From assembly GCF_030867095.1 (NCBI RefSeq), contig NC_081826.1, forward strand, positions 254,366,251 through 254,430,250: a DNA stretch of 64,000 bases. The letters run 5' to 3'. The position numbers and the translations under genes were made by a program. The notes beneath the pieces are model-generated. The model saw only the letters and a list, made by a program, of their open reading frames with translations, had not been told where the DNA came from and searched no databases. This document shows, in pieces, positions 13,985 through 26,837 of the stretch. The DNA comes from Alligator mississippiensis (Eukaryota > Chordata > Crocodylia > Alligatoridae). Every line of letters begins with the position of its first letter. Within the stretch, counting starts at the first letter, position 1.

Positions 13985-14200
13985 AAGAAGTTTAGGTTGG
14001 ATATTATGAAAAACTCCCTCACTAGAAGGATGGTAAAGCACTGGAGTGGGTTACCTAAAGAGGTGGTGGAATCACCATCCCCGGTGGTTTTTAAAGCCCA
14101 GCTTGACAAAGCCCTGGCTGGAATGATCTAGTTGGGGATGGGGGTTGCACTAGATGACCTCCTGAGGTCCCTTCCAAACCTAATGTTCTGATTCCATGAT
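13985..14200 (+). mobile_element. CR1 LINE 3'-end fragment
   Basis: The fragment reads as the last coding segment of CR1 (LDIMKNSLTRRMVKHWSGLP, then a VVESPSPVVFK-like stretch) followed by the short CR1 3' UTR with CCCTTCCAAACCTAATGTTC and a terminal ATTC-CATGAT-type repeat. It is strongly 5'-truncated, as most CR1 copies are, and non-functional. Confidence 0.88.
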
Positions 14201-14736
14201 AGTGCAATCCACTTTAAGCTAGAGGGTGCTTTCTAGTAAGGTTTCCATTCTCCCAGTGGGAAGAAAGCCAGGGACAGTTCAAAGTCAAATTTGCATAGCA
14301 TAGCTAAAGACAGGCTTAACTTTGGTTCCACAAAGTGAATTGACAGGACCTCTCTACACTAAAATTTCAATACTAGTTTAAAGGTTTAGAGTTTCTGTTA
14401 GTAAACAGTTTCAACAAGGAGTCCAGAAATGTGAGTTTCTAGATTGAACACACACAAAATGGGTGACTAACACGAAAAGGTTGAGAAGAACAGGTAATTT
14501 GTGAAGGTTCAAACGTCAGGAACACGTTAAATCAAAACAGCCCAGATTTTCAGCACACACTTTAGTATGGCATGAAAAAAATTAACCTGCCAAATCAGAC
14601 ACTGCACATTTCCTTTAGAAATATTTGAAAACTGGGATTTGAAAGGAATGCTTGCTGCTATTACTTCTGCATATTACAGGTGTTCTTTATTTAAGAAGGT
14701 TTCTGTAGTACTTTTTGTATAGTATTTAATTTATGG

Positions 14737-15002
14737 CAGTGGTGTTCAACCTACAGCCTGTGAAGCATTGTCATCCAGCTGTCAGGACCTCCCATCAGTC
14801 TAGAAATTTGGTAGCAGGGGACCTGTAGCAATCACCAGTTACACAGCTCTCTTGCCACCAAATTTCCAGACTCATGGGAAGCCCTGAGGGCCAAGTGACA
14901 TGGCTCAGCATGCCAGATAGTACTCAGGAAAGACACACCAGTACACCAGGTCTCTCACACCACTCATCTGGCCTGTAGTGCCAAATAGGTTGAGCACCCT
15001 TG
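14737..15002. mobile_element. Short hAT MITE
   Basis: Ends are CAGTGGTGTTCAACC on the left and GGTTGAGCACCCTTG on the right, which pair as imperfect terminal inverted repeats. Length is 266 bp, with no coding capacity. Flanking octamers do not match, so the duplication is not preserved. Confidence 0.7.
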
Positions 15003-15372
15003 ACCAAAAGGTACTGGATTGGAGAGTTAAGAAGCATTCAGGGCAATTAGTACCTGTGGATATAATATAAAAGGGGAAGTAGAGCTGCAGCCACTTAGGC
15101 CTTGAGCAAACCTGACAGCAGAGCAGGAAATTTGTACTTCCCCTCTTTTACTCCTACTCATGTAGGAACAGAAGGAAAAAAAAAAAAAAGATACAAGACT
15201 AGATGTTGGTATAACTCAACCTGATTTAGCAAGTAAAAAACAAAAAAGTTGCTCCAAATCCATTAGATAATAACCTATTGACAAAACAATGCATTGTTCA
15301 TTTACAGAGTTAAAGCATGTTACTGGGTATCACAATGTTACACTGTACTGCAACAGCAAGTACAAACTGGGT

Positions 15373-16394
15373 ACATCTACACATGCAAATAATGTACCCC
15401 TGCACACATCTGAATGTGTGTGTCTGAAGCAAATTTGCTCCCAATGGGAGCAGTTCAGTCTAGGGCTGCTGCTGCTCCTGCCCTGCACTGCCCCCACTGC
15501 AGCAGCCAGGGGGAACTCCAGGTTTCCCCAGGTGCCAGTCCTGGGCTGGCAAGGGGCACAGGAGTTGGTCCTGATCTCTGTGGGGTGGGGAAGAGCTGTT
15601 CTGAATGCCAGGCAGCTGCCTGCCAGCCACATGGAGATTGAGACAAGTCCCAATCTCCACTCCACGTGGCTGGAAGGCAGCATTCTAACAAACGGGGACA
15701 GCTTTCCTTGGCCCCCTGCTGCCTAGGCTGACCACGAACAGTTTTCTCTTGTTCAGCATCAACACATGCACTTCAGCACATTAAACCAATGTGCAGATTT
15801 CTAATACAGGCAGTCCTCGGACTTATGACAATTGGTTCCTGAAAACCACGTCTTAAGTCAAAAAGTTGCAACTCAGAACAAATTATCTCATAAGAAACAG
15901 TTATAATTGGGGGATTGGTTCCTGAACCAAGGCACGATACCCTATTTTCACCGAAAACACCCTAGAATTTTTTACTCGATCAATTATAGACGAGTAATAT
16001 AGCTACGTTAATGTATTTATATTGTAAATAGCAATCATATTGATTTGGATGGACTTCTTTAAGGTGACTTTGCTGGACTTTTTGAAAGGTTCTTGGCTGC
16101 AGGTTTTTCTGGAGTCTTGTCTGCTTTCTTAAAGAAAGTGTCCAAGGAAGTTTGGACAGATGTTCTGCAGGGGGGTGAGCGACACAGTGAACTCGTTTGG
16201 TGGCGTGGCGTCACATTGGATCAAGTGTTGTAAAGTTAAAACTGGTGTTGTAAAGTTGAAACAGGGCATCAATTTATAAATGTTGTAAGTACGAAATGTA
16301 AGTCGTGGACTGCCTGTACCTGTATCCACAAGTACTAGAAAACAGTGCATTAGACTCAACTATTGCACAGTAATTGTTACACACGTGTAGACGG
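15373..16394. mobile_element. DNA element with CATCTACAC-type inverted ends, hosting a Tigger-like insertion
   Basis: The left end CATCTACACATGCAAATAAT is mirrored by the right end, which read inward from the complementary strand gives GTCTACACGTGTG followed by an AACAATTAC phrase. The GC-rich interior has no recognisable transposase. The interval is split by the element at 15807-16316, and the CR1 at 16397 abuts it directly. The TIRs are approximate and I did not find a target duplication, so the family is uncertain. Confidence 0.5.
15807..16316. mobile_element. Tigger/pogo-like (Tc1-mariner) DNA transposon with TA duplications
   Basis: Both ends carry CAGGCAGTCC as an inverted repeat, continuing as TCGGACTTA on the left and ACGACTTA on the right. 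They are flanked by TA at 15805-15806 and 16317-16318. The 2-bp TA target duplication and the CAGG..CTCGACTTA-type terminus are typical of the pogo/Tigger group. The 510-bp length is far too short for a full transposase, so it is a deletion derivative. It is nested in the element at 15373-16394. Confidence 0.82.
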
Positions 16395-16396
16395 TG

Positions 16397-19055
16397 ATTC
16401 ATAGATGCTAGGGTAGGAAGGGACCTCAATAGATCGAGTCCAACCCCCTGCATAGGCAGGAAAGAGTGCTGGGTCTAGATGACCCCAGCTAGATGCCTAT
16501 CTAACCTCCTCTTGAAGACCCCCAGGGTAGGAGAGAGCACCACCTCCCTTGGGAGCCCGTTCCAGACCTTGGCCACTCTAACTGTGAAGAAGTTCTTCCT
16601 AATGTCCAATCTAAATCTGCTCTCTGCTAGCTTGTGGCCATTATTTCTTGTAACCCCCGGGGGCGCCTTGGTGAATAAAACCTCACCAATTCCCTTCTGT
16701 GCCCCCATGATGAACTTATAGGCAGCCACAAGGTTGCCTCTCAACCTTCTCTTGCAGAGGCTGAAAAGGTCCAGGTGCCCCAGTCTCTCCTCATCGGGCT
16801 TGGCCTGCAAGCCCTTAACCATACAAGTGGCCCTTCTCTGGACCCTCTCCTGGTTATCCACATCTCTCTTGAAGTGTGGTACCCAGAATTGCATGCAGTA
16901 CTCCAACTCATTCCCTAGGCAGTAGGTATGGGACATTTTTCCTCCCTAGGTGCAATACTTTGCATTTCTCCTGGTTGAACTGCATTCTGTTGTTTTCTGC
17001 CCATTTGTCCAACCTGTCCAGGTCTGCTTGCAGCTGTTCCCTGCCCTCCGGTGTGTCCCCTTCTCCCCACAGTTCTGTGTCATCCGCAAACTTGGAAAGA
17101 GTACACTTCACTCCCTCATCCAAGTTGCTGATGAAGACATTGAAGAGTATTGGTCCAAGGACCGAGCCCTACAGGACTCCACTGCCCAGACCCTTCCAGG
17201 TCGATACTGACCCATCCACTACGACTCTCTGGGTGCGACCCTCTAGCCAATTCGCCACCCACCGGACTGTGTAGTCATCCAAGTCACAGCCTCTTAACTT
17301 GTTCACCAGTATGGCGTGGGATACCGTATTGAAGGCCTTCCTGAAGTCTAAGTATACGAAGTCAACCCCTACTCCTGCGTCCAGGCATTTTGTGACCTGG
17401 TCATAAAAAGAGACTAGATTAGTCAGGCATGATCTACCTGCTACGAACCCGTGCTGGTTTCCCCGAAGCATAATTTGTCCTGCCAGGCTCTTGCAAATGT
17501 GAGCCTTGATAATTTTTTCAAAGACTTTGCCTAGGATGGAGGTGAGACTGACTGGCCTATAGTTGCCCGGGTCCTCCTTCCTCCCCTTCTTGAAAATGGG
17601 GACCACATTGGCCCTTTTCCAGTCCTTCGGGACCTGGCCCATGCGCCACGAGCGTTCAAATATTCCCGCCAGTGGCCGTGCAATGACATTGGCCAGTGCT
17701 TTCAGTACCCTTGGATGGAGCTCATCCGGGCCTGCCGACTTAAAGGCATCCAGTTACTCCAAGTGACTCTGCACCAACTCAGGGTCTACGCATGGTAGTC
17801 TGGCACCCTGCTGCTGCCTCTCTACAATCCCAGTGAGAGCCTTGTCTTGCCCCTCACTTAGGAACACCGAGGCAAAGAACTCATTGAGGAGTTCAGCTTT
17901 GTCCCCCCTGTCCATCACCAATTGCTTCTGCCCATTTAGTAGGGGTCCTATTCCACCCTGGGCCTTCCTTCTACTCCCTATATAGCTGAAAAACAATTTC
18001 TTGTTATCCTTAACTTGGGATGCCATCCTCAGCTCCATGGTAGCTTTGGTCCCTCTAACTGCCTCCCTACAAGCACGAGCAGAGGAGGTATATTCCTCTT
18101 TGGTAATCTCTCTCTGTTTCCACTTTTTATGTGCTCCCCTTTTAGCCCGTAGGCTGCTCTGGTTTTCTCTGGTCAGCTAGGGAAGCTTTCTGGCCCCTTT
18201 CCCTCTTTTGCCTCGCATTGGGATCGTCTCCCTGTGTGCCCGAAGGATCATTTCCTTAAGGCACAGCCACCCTTCTTGGGCTCCCATCTCTTCAAAACTC
18301 CTACTCTGCAGTGCGTCCTTGACTAATCGCCTGAGTTCTTTGAAATCAGCTTTCCTGAAGTCTAGCACTTCCACCCTACTAGTTACCTTACCCATTCGAT
18401 GTCTTATGATGAATTCTATTATTTGGTGATCACTGTCCCCCAGGTGACCACCTATCTGTAGGTCCCCTACCATGTCATCCCCCATTGCCAATACCAGGTC
18501 CAGTAAGGCATTCCCTCTAGTGGGACCATGTACCTCCTGCGTCAGGTAGAGGTCCTGTACACAGGATAGGAACCTGCGCGAATAGTGGGACTTTGCTAGC
18601 TGCGTCTCCCAGTAGATGTCTGGGTAGTTTAGGTCCCCCATGACTACTGCCTCCTTAGTTTTTATGGTTTCCGAGAGCTGCCTCAGGAGCCCCAAATCTA
18701 GCTCTTCCCCTTGGTGTGGGGGTCTGTAGCAGACCCCTACCACCAAATCCCTTTCTCCTTGACCCCCATGTAACTGAACTCACAATCCTTCTACTTTCTC
18801 CTCCTTCGATTCCGTCTTGATAAGGGGGTAGATGTATATTGCTCATTGACATAGAGCGCAACCCCTTCCCCTTTCTTTCCCACCCTGTCCTTTCTGTACA
18901 GCTTATAACCCTGAATATGTACTGCCCAGTCGTGGGAAGAATCCCACCAGGTTTCTGTTAGCCCTACTAAGTCGTAGGTGTTTTCTGCAAGCAGGAGTGC
19001 TAGTTCATCCTGCTTGCTCCCCATGCTCCTAGCATGATGCTTCACCACACATTAG
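16397..19055 (-). pseudogene. CR1 LINE ORF2, 5'-truncated and frameshifted
   Basis: This is a 2.66-kb CR1 copy on the minus strand. From 19048 leftward it encodes the start of the endonuclease (LLLAENTYDLVGLTETWWD), more endonuclease at 18746-18177 (VVMGDLNYPDIYW, later LGDSDHQIIEF), then the linker and the reverse transcriptase with the fingers motif ANVVPIFKKGRK at about 17610. The palm follows, then [14 protein letters not shown] with the FADD catalytic motif near 17080. The C-terminal RAT-MVKGLQAK and LAESRFRLDIRKNFF segments follow, and the 3' end is the CR1 tail at about 16397. At least five frames are needed to read it, so it is dead. Confidence 0.93.
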
Positions 19056-19195
19056 TTTACAGACTATGTCCAATAAAGGGCAGAACAGAATTGCTGAATT
19101 AAATGTACATATGCTCTATTAATTTCCGTCTCCCCCCTGCCCCACACACACTTTTTCCTCATGAAACAATTCCATCCCTGCTGCTTTGTTTATAT

Positions 19196-19735
19196 TGTCA
19201 GTGGCAGTGGTCCCTCGAAGTCAAGGATGACGTCCGTCAGGCTTGATGGGTCCTCGGGTGACTGAGGAGCCTAATTCTGGATGCGCATGTTCTTTGGCAA
19301 TGGGGGCATGGTGTTGTGCAGGGGAGTGGGATTTGTAGCCCCGAGTTGGTCTCCTTCTCCCTCCTCCACCGTTCTGCCTTGGTATCAAGTCGCTGGGCCT
19401 TGAAGTGGCACATGCCTTGGTGAACCATGTGGCGCCATGCCAAATGGTCAGCAGCTTGCTCCTTTCCCAGCCACTGGTGTCAATACCAACCTTCATGCTT
19501 GAGGGCAACCTTGCATTTGGCTGCCCTTTGAGTGTTGGCCAACAGAGAACTGGGAGAAGAGAATCTGGTGAGGGAAGTGGTTCTCAGACATCTGGACGCA
19601 GTGGCCCATCCATCAGAGTTGATATCTCAAGAGCAAGGCTTCAATGCTGGTGGACGCAGCTTCACGGAGGACACTTAAGCTGGTCTGGTAGTCCTCCCAT
19701 TTGATCCCTAGGATTCGGATGAATGTTTGTTTATA
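19196..19735 (-). pseudogene. LINE with C-terminal zinc finger, 3' fragment
   Basis: Read on the minus strand with frame changes, the segment gives RILGIKWEDY, LLLRYQLRWMGH-like text, then GIDTSGWE, LAWRHMVHQG, and finally CPHCQRTCASRIRLLSHPRT. The order of a D..SWE..A.D...WR..V..G motif and a C2H2 finger ending in S-H-R-TH is typical of the extreme C-terminus of a non-LTR retrotransposon lineage common in reptiles. It is distinct from CR1. The copy is frameshifted and truncated at its 5' end. The same family occurs at 26838-31310. Confidence 0.75.
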
Positions 19736-19744
19736 TAGGCTAGT

Positions 19745-20189
19745 TATGTCAAACAATGGTCCAGAGTGGTAAGATCTAGCTTGTGGGTCTCACACCAAGC
19801 CCCCACACAGCATGCAGCGCCCACGCCAGACCAGCTCTGAGGCCTGTGCAACATGCAGGCTAGATTGAGCACTGCATGCAGCATAGGGAGCTGGAGGCAC
19901 AGGCTGCATGCATCTCCGTAGACCAGCCCCAGGATCCAAAATGCAAGGGCACTCCAGCAGAGGTGCTGCATTTCACCTGCACCTTAGACTAACCCCCCCC
20001 TGTACTGCATGCACTGGCTGGCACCAGGTCCAGCCCACATACCACATGTACTGGAGTGGACCTGGTATACAATGTGTGCGTGCAGGACCCAGGCACTATG
20101 AACACCGCATGCAGCATAGGGAATCGATCCTGATCCAGCCAATGACCCTCATCCAGCCTGTGGGGACGGAAGAATTTGACACCCCCAAT
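19745..20189. mobile_element. Probable hAT-like element with TGTCAAA ends
   Basis: The left end contains TGTCAAAC and the right end TTTGACACCCCC, giving short imperfect inverted repeats. The interior repeats GCATGCAGC-type words, a composition shared with the better-defined element at 60423-60753. Borders and target duplication are not secure. Confidence 0.5.
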
Positions 20190-21117
20190 AAAGACCAATC
20201 CTAACAGGAAGTGGTTCTGGTACTCTAAAAGTGGTCTAAATTATTTCTCATACAAGGACTAGAAAAAGAGAACTTAACACATGCATTTACAAGGAAAGTA
20301 TATGGAAGGGCACAGCTTAAGTCATGCTTTGATAGGTTTATACGTACGTGAAAAGCAATTTACCAGCTGAATGCGTTTGTTTTTCATTATTTTAATTTAA
20401 AATGTGCATAAAACTGTAGAATGTTTATACATATTTCAGGCTAGATTGCATCAGCATTTTAACAGAATGCAAAGTTTCTCACTTTCATCATCTTTGTTTT
20501 ATTGCAAGGTATCAGATACACTCCTACTAAATACAGCATGAATAGGTTTCATGAAGTATTATTTTACATATCTACGGATTAAATTTACCACAGCCCCAAA
20601 CTACTTTGGGAAATCTGTACAGTAGATCATACTCCTACAAAATTAATTTATTTTAAGAAAACTGACTAACAAGATTGTTTACCGTAATACATTTCTTGAC
20701 TAACTTATGCCCCTCTCTGTTGAAGGAAACTTAAAAAAAAAAACTATCAAACAATAGAAGAACTTGACTTGGTCTCTAATAATCAACCGATTATTATTAA
20801 ACATTATGGTACTATGGGGAAAGACTATATAAATCAACTGCTGAAGTGGTGGTCAACCTTTTCCCCTCCACAGGCCAAAGGGACAGTGCCCAGTCTGTCT
20901 GCAGACTGGATCTGGACGGTGATCCTGATCCTACACCCAGAAAGGGCATGGTGGGCAACACATGGAGGGAGGAGGGGGGCAACCCAGCCCCAGCCTAGCA
21001 CAGGATACCAGTATCCTAGTATGGAAGGGGAAAAAAAAAAAAAAAAGGTCCTCAAAAAGTGTGAAAGTTTTTAAAACAAACTAAGAATGATTTTGGTATT
21101 TTAAAATTAATAATATG

Positions 21118-22495
21118 AAGTGAGCAGGACCAACTATAGGCCAGTTAGTCTTACCTTGATCCTGGGTAAGCTTTTTGAGAGAATTATCCTGGCGCATGTC
21201 CACGAAGGGCCAGCAGGGGAGGTTATGCTTAGGGGCAACCAACATGGGTTCATTAGAGGCAGGTCCTATCAGACCAACATGGTGGCCTTCTATGACCAGG
21301 CCATAAAATCCTTATATGCGGGGGTAGCAGTGGACGTAGTCTTTCTGGACTTCAGGAAGGCCTTCGACACTGTCTCTCACCCCATTCTCATTAAAAAACT
21401 AGGGGACTGTGACATCGATACCTATACAGTCAAATGGGTCGCTAACTGGCTGGAGGGCCGCACCCAGAGAGTGGTGGTGGACGGGTCATTTTTGATCTGG
21501 AGGGATGTGGACAGTGGGGTCCCCCAGGACTCGGTCCTTGGACCCGCACTGTTCAACATCTTCATCAGTGACTTGGACGAGGGGGTAAAAAGCACCCTGT
21601 TCAAATCTGTTGACGACAGTAAGATGTGGGGGGATGTGGGCATGCTAGAAGGGAGGAATAGGCTGCAACTGGACCTAGACAGGTTACAGGGGTGGGTGGA
21701 TGAGAACAGGATGGGGTTCAACACTGACAACCGCAAGGTGCTGCACCTGGGGAGGAAGAACCAACATCATACCTACAGGCTGGGGAACTCCCTTCTTGTC
21801 ACTGCAGAGGCAGAAAAGAATCTTGGAATCATTACTGATGCCAAAATGAACATGGGCCGACAGTGTGGGGACGTGGTCAGGAAGGCCAACCACACCTTGT
21901 CATGCATCCACAGATGCATCTCGAGCAGGTCCAAGGAGGTGCCCCTCTATGCGGCACTGGTCAGGCTGCAGTTGGAGTACTGCGTCCAGTTCTGGGCACC
22001 ACACTTCAGGAGGAATGTGGACAACATGGAGAGGGTCCAGAGGAGGGCCACCCGCATGATCAGGGGGCAGCAGGGCAGGCCCTATGAGGAGAGGCTAAGG
22101 GACCTGAACCTGTTCAGCCTCCACAAGAGAAGGCGGGGGGGGGGGGGGGGGGGATCTAGCAGCCATTTACAAACTAGTCAGAGGGGACCAGCAGGCACTG
22201 GGGGAGTCCCTGTTCCCCCGAGCACTCCCAGGAGTGACTAGAAATAACGGTCACAAGCTGGCAGAGGGTAGATTCAGACTAGACATCAAGAGGCACTACT
22301 TCACAGTCAGGGCGGCTAGGATCTGGAACCAACTTCCAAGAGAAGTGGGGCTGGCTCCTACCCTGGGGGTCTTTAGGAGGAGGTTAGACAAACACCTTGC
22401 TGGGGTTGTTTGACCTCAGTACTTTTTCCTGCCATGCCAGGGGGTCAGACTTGATGATCTGCTCAGGTCCCTTCCGACCCTACCAACTATGAAAC
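21118..22495 (+). pseudogene. CR1 LINE reverse transcriptase fragment with one long open frame
   Basis: The open frame 21120-22241 covers most of the CR1 reverse transcriptase: TNYRPVSLTLILGKLFE, then VVFLDFRKAFDTVSHP (motif A), VPQDSVLGPALFN (motif B region), and LFKSVDDSKMWG, in which the usual FADD catalytic motif has become SVDD. The second catalytic Asp pair is still present. The frame breaks at a G19 run (22135-22153) that replaces part of the KRRLRGDL segment. The correct C-terminal frame then resumes with LAEGRFRLDIKRHYF and reaches the CR1 3' tail near 22495. It is 5'-truncated and inactive. Confidence 0.92.
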
Positions 22496-23246
22496 GCTTG
22501 GGATAATACAGTTTAAGATGTACTGTGTCCCCATGGGCTTGAGCTTGGAGATTTTTTTTGGCCAATGATATTTACATGGCAGATGCACGCACCCTGAGAC
22601 TCCTTGCACTTTTCATCAGAAGGCATGAAATATATTGACTGCACCCGTTTCCTCTTAACCACAGGACCCTAGGTATAACAGAAATCCAAAGCTGAGGGGA
22701 CAGAAGGTAGGTTAGAGAATATTTATATAGATGATCTCTCAAAGAATTTCTGTTATTGAAAGTAAAATAACTTCTTGTGCTCCTTTGGAAGCAAAGATCA
22801 CAGGGGAGTCCTGGTCTTGAGAGTAGGCTGTTGGGTGCTTTTGCAATACAAATAACTACATTTCCTGGTTTCTACTTAGTTCCACATTTCTGTATTAAAA
22901 AAAGTCATATTAGGTCTTTTAGTTATAACTGATCATGACCCACGAACCTGTATTCTGAGAGCTAGATTAGGAGGAAAGTTGCGCGTGTATACTTTTTTGC
23001 TATATTAAATTGGAAATCCTCCTTTTTTTAAAGTAACTGATTTAAATTGTTTTGCATCTGATCTACACAGCAGAAAGAACAAAAAGTGGTGTCAGCTCCA
23101 GAAGCTTGTAATTTAAGGATTAAAATGTAGAGTAAATAAATGAATACAGAAAGACTGAAATGGAATACAGGAAGAAACAGTGAAATAAAAGATGTTAATT
23201 AGTATGATCAGCAGGGGTTTCAACAAAGGGCCTCATCGCTGTCGAA

Positions 23247-23254
23247 TTTTTTTT

Positions 23255-23285
<31 letters not shown>

Positions 23286-23286
23286 G
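23247..23286 (+). repeat. T18-G22 homopolymer junction
   Basis: A run of 18 T passes directly into a run of 22 G. It may be a genuine unstable tract or partly an assembly artefact. Confidence 0.85.
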
Positions 23287-26200
23287 AGCCTTACTGGGCT
23301 TTGGAAGAAGATGAGATATCTTTGATTAAGAGCTGCACTTTAAGAAAGCTATGCATTTTACTAGACAACGTTTCCTTGCAAGTTTGCTCCAGATAGAATA
23401 TATAATCATATGCTCTACTGATACTTTTGCCAGGCTAGCCCCTTATCCTCCTAGAGCAGCTGCCCCACTTCTCAGAATTCAGACCACAGGTAGGAGGGAT
23501 TCTTCCTAATATTAGATTTCTCTTACATAGGTCATCTCCTTCATTGCATTTTCTCTTATATCTTCCCTTACCTCTTCTGATAAAAAGCATCATTACTATT
23601 TTTGGCTTTAACCACAGGAAAGCAGGAGACCTCTGGAATGTATGGCTCATAAACCTTATTTAGGATACTCACTGTTCAGAGAAAGAACCATGGGACAAAC
23701 AAGTTCATGCATTACAGGCAATTCAGGTGTCCACCATATCTGGATGAGTAAGTTTTAGGGTACAGGTTTTTTTAGATCAATTTTGTCTTCCATTGCTCAT
23801 CTTAACATTTGTTTAAGAAGTGAAGAGACATAGCAGATTGCAAACTACTTTACTTTTTTAAATAAAAACCCAATGCTCATTTAATTTCCTGGGCTCAAAT
23901 CCAGAACAGCCATAATACACCTGCATAAACTAGAAAAAAAAAAAGTCACTCAAGCCTTAGTTTGAAATACCAGCATTCCAGCTTCATTCTGGAATTCCCA
24001 CAAGCACCCCTTAAGGGAGGAGGAGAGGAAAGTCTGACTACTTTAAATCTGTTTATTCTTATTCTATTCTTATAAAAATTAAATTGAAATTAGCAAATAA
24101 ATTTGCTAACTACATTATCTACAACAAACTAAAAGGATATTGCAGAACATAAGCCACAAGAACATATATACACGCATAACTTTTTACATCTTCAATATCT
24201 TAACTGTTCAACTCTGTAAACAACTCCCAGATTTTACAGACTAAAACTGCAACTGCTTTGTTGTCAGTGTATGTCAGGTCATTGCTCTCAGATATTTTAT
24301 GGGGAAAACTTTCAGATAGAAAGAAGTCTGCCACCTAAACATTTTAATAAAAATTTCAACCATCAAGTATTTTTATGAAGGTTGTTATTAAATATATTTG
24401 TATACTTTAGATTGTAAGCTCTTTGGACAGAACTACTGTCTTTTATGACACTGAGCACATTAGCAATTTATACCAATTTCAACAGCTTATCCTTTCCAGT
24501 CTTTTATTGCATCTTACAAAAAAAATTGTGATTTGTTTTTAGTGTATGGTAACAAGGTGACCTGCCCTTTAAGTACCAGGTCTGGGACTGGTGAACTGTG
24601 CTGAAGTAAGCCCACCCATTGCTCCTGCTGCAAAGAAGTTAGAGAAGAAGAAAAAATAAAAATAATAAATAAAAATGAAAGAAAAGGCTAAGGGATAAAA
24701 AACAGATTCTCTGTAAGAAGGAGGCAGCAACAGTGGCCTAGTAGCTTGCAGATTGGGGTCTGACAGACTTAACTGTGAAGATAATCTATGAGATGAGATG
24801 TTGGTGAAGCCAACTGAGTATCAACTCTACGGCCCATCTGTACAGAAGGGAGCCTCCAGGTGAGGCTCAGAGCAGCTCAGGATTCTTCCTTTGACAACTC
24901 TGAAGATGAGGCAGGTAGCCCAGATACCCAAGGAAGAACTGAGACAATGAATAAAAAAAGGCAAGAAATGCTCTGCAGCAGCATCATGGAATCAGTAAAG
25001 TTGTTTTATACCTGGTTCCAGGCTGGAACCCAAAGGTATGAGTAGGCTACAGTTCTTCTACCAACCCCCAAAGGAAAGGCTGACTAAAGACTAAGAAAAA
25101 CTACATCAAACTTATAATGAAACAATTATAGGAGTTCATAACAATTTGTTTCAGCCTTTTTGGCTTACATACTATTCAGGAGTGCCTAGCCAGAGGACCA
25201 AGGCATGACAAGGCCATAGGAGGGAGTTTTGCAAGAGAATTTGACAAGAGGCTGCAGTATCCACGTTCCCTGGGAAAATGAGCATCAATGTTATAGGAAT
25301 GAATGCACTTTCACTGATTTGACAAGATTAAGTAGGAACAAACTTTGTTTAAACAAATAACTGATTGGTTAGGCAAACTTTAGGAAGCTAAGCATGTATT
25401 TAAAGCATGGAAGTGTTTGACATCATGAAAAGCCCTTGGATAACAAGGAGGGTCATGTGTTCTGGTAATGAAGTACTCCAGGTCTGAGAAGTTGGTCAAA
25501 TTTGATATAAAACTTAATAAATAAAGCAAATGTCTGATGGGGAGAAGAAAGCAGGATGCAAAACTTCCTGGTTGGTGGTCAGTTACATGGCATATGTAAT
25601 ACTAGATTATATTCCCAAATTAAGATTAAAAAGGTAACACAATTACACCAGGGTTAAAGAGGCAATATTGGAGTTTTGTCATTATTTTCTTCAATCATGA
25701 AAATGCTCCAACTATTTGGTTAGACCCAAAATTCTCAACTACAGTGCCACAGCACCTTAGGGTGCAGCCAGATCCTTTTAAAGGTGCCACATACTGTTAG
25801 CACAGTTAGCTGTGCAAACACCTATGCATTATTCACAAGATAAGCCTAGAGATTTCAAACAGGAAGCCAGTGTTAAAACCATTCCAACTTGTGACCTTTC
25901 TGAATTCTTTGCAACAGAAGAATTGCTCTATTACTTTTCTGTAGTCGAACAACAAAACAAACCACACACAAGTGAAACCTAAGAGCTAGCTTTTTCTGAT
26001 GGGTGCCTTGAGCGTAACAAAGCTGAGACCCATTAGGTCAGACCATAAAAGTTGCAACTGATTCTATACACATGCTAGAAAGGAACTGGGTTTTTTTTAT
26101 ACATTTTTTTCTCATAGAGAATGACATGTTTTAAAACAATTTGGATCAGCATCAATAATTCTTAAATTGCATGTGAGAAAAATCTCATTAGTACTATTGA

Positions 26201-26837
26201 ACAGGAACACCTGCATCTCTGCAAACGTAAGAAAACAGATGCTTTGCACTTCCCAAGAACGTCACCATTCCAAATAATGTTAGATAATTTGAAATTCTGT
26301 TTTTTCTGATAACCATACTGTAATTTGAAAATTAGAAGTTTTGAATTTAGATTTGCATTTACTGCATAACAGCACTTTGTCAGTCTCCCTATTGGTAGGC
26401 GAAAGGCTTAAAACAGGAAAACAACTTATAAAATACAGAAACGTGAAGTATGAAGATATGCACAGGGGATGTTGAGGTTCACATAGTACAGCAAGCTCCA
26501 ATTGCCTCAGTGCTCTTATCAGGACTTCCAGGTCTCCTGAACACCAGCTTCCATCCCTTTCCTTATACTTCCCTATGCTCTCCTGCTCCTTTTGCTCATA
26601 CCCTCATAATGAGCATACTTCTGTAGTTCCTCTCTCAAAAACCACTTTAATTGTTCTTCCAACTATTTTTTATTCTCTCTGATCTCACTGTGCAAGTCAT
26701 CAAATTCCTCTCTCCCCTTCTGGCTTAAACCCTCTCTCCAAAATGAAATAACCATTTAGTTAAGGCATGTTAAACCAAGAAGTACTAATCATTTTCAACA
26801 TGAAATAAACCTGTAATCTAAGACTAATCTTTTACAA

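Noticed and set aside
16129..16359. A 76-codon minus-strand frame in the Tigger-like element
   Set aside because: It overlaps the element's right end and continues into flanking sequence; I could not match it to a transposase domain.
24860..25045. A 61-codon plus-strand frame with an acidic start (DSSFDNSEDEAGSPDTQG)
   Set aside because: It looks protein-like at first, but has no splice context, no similarity I recognise and lies in intron 2 of CERT1.
25729..25800. Possible hAT fragment (TTCTCAACTACAGTGCCACAG)
   Set aside because: The wording is suggestive but there are no paired ends or duplication, so I could not support it as an element.
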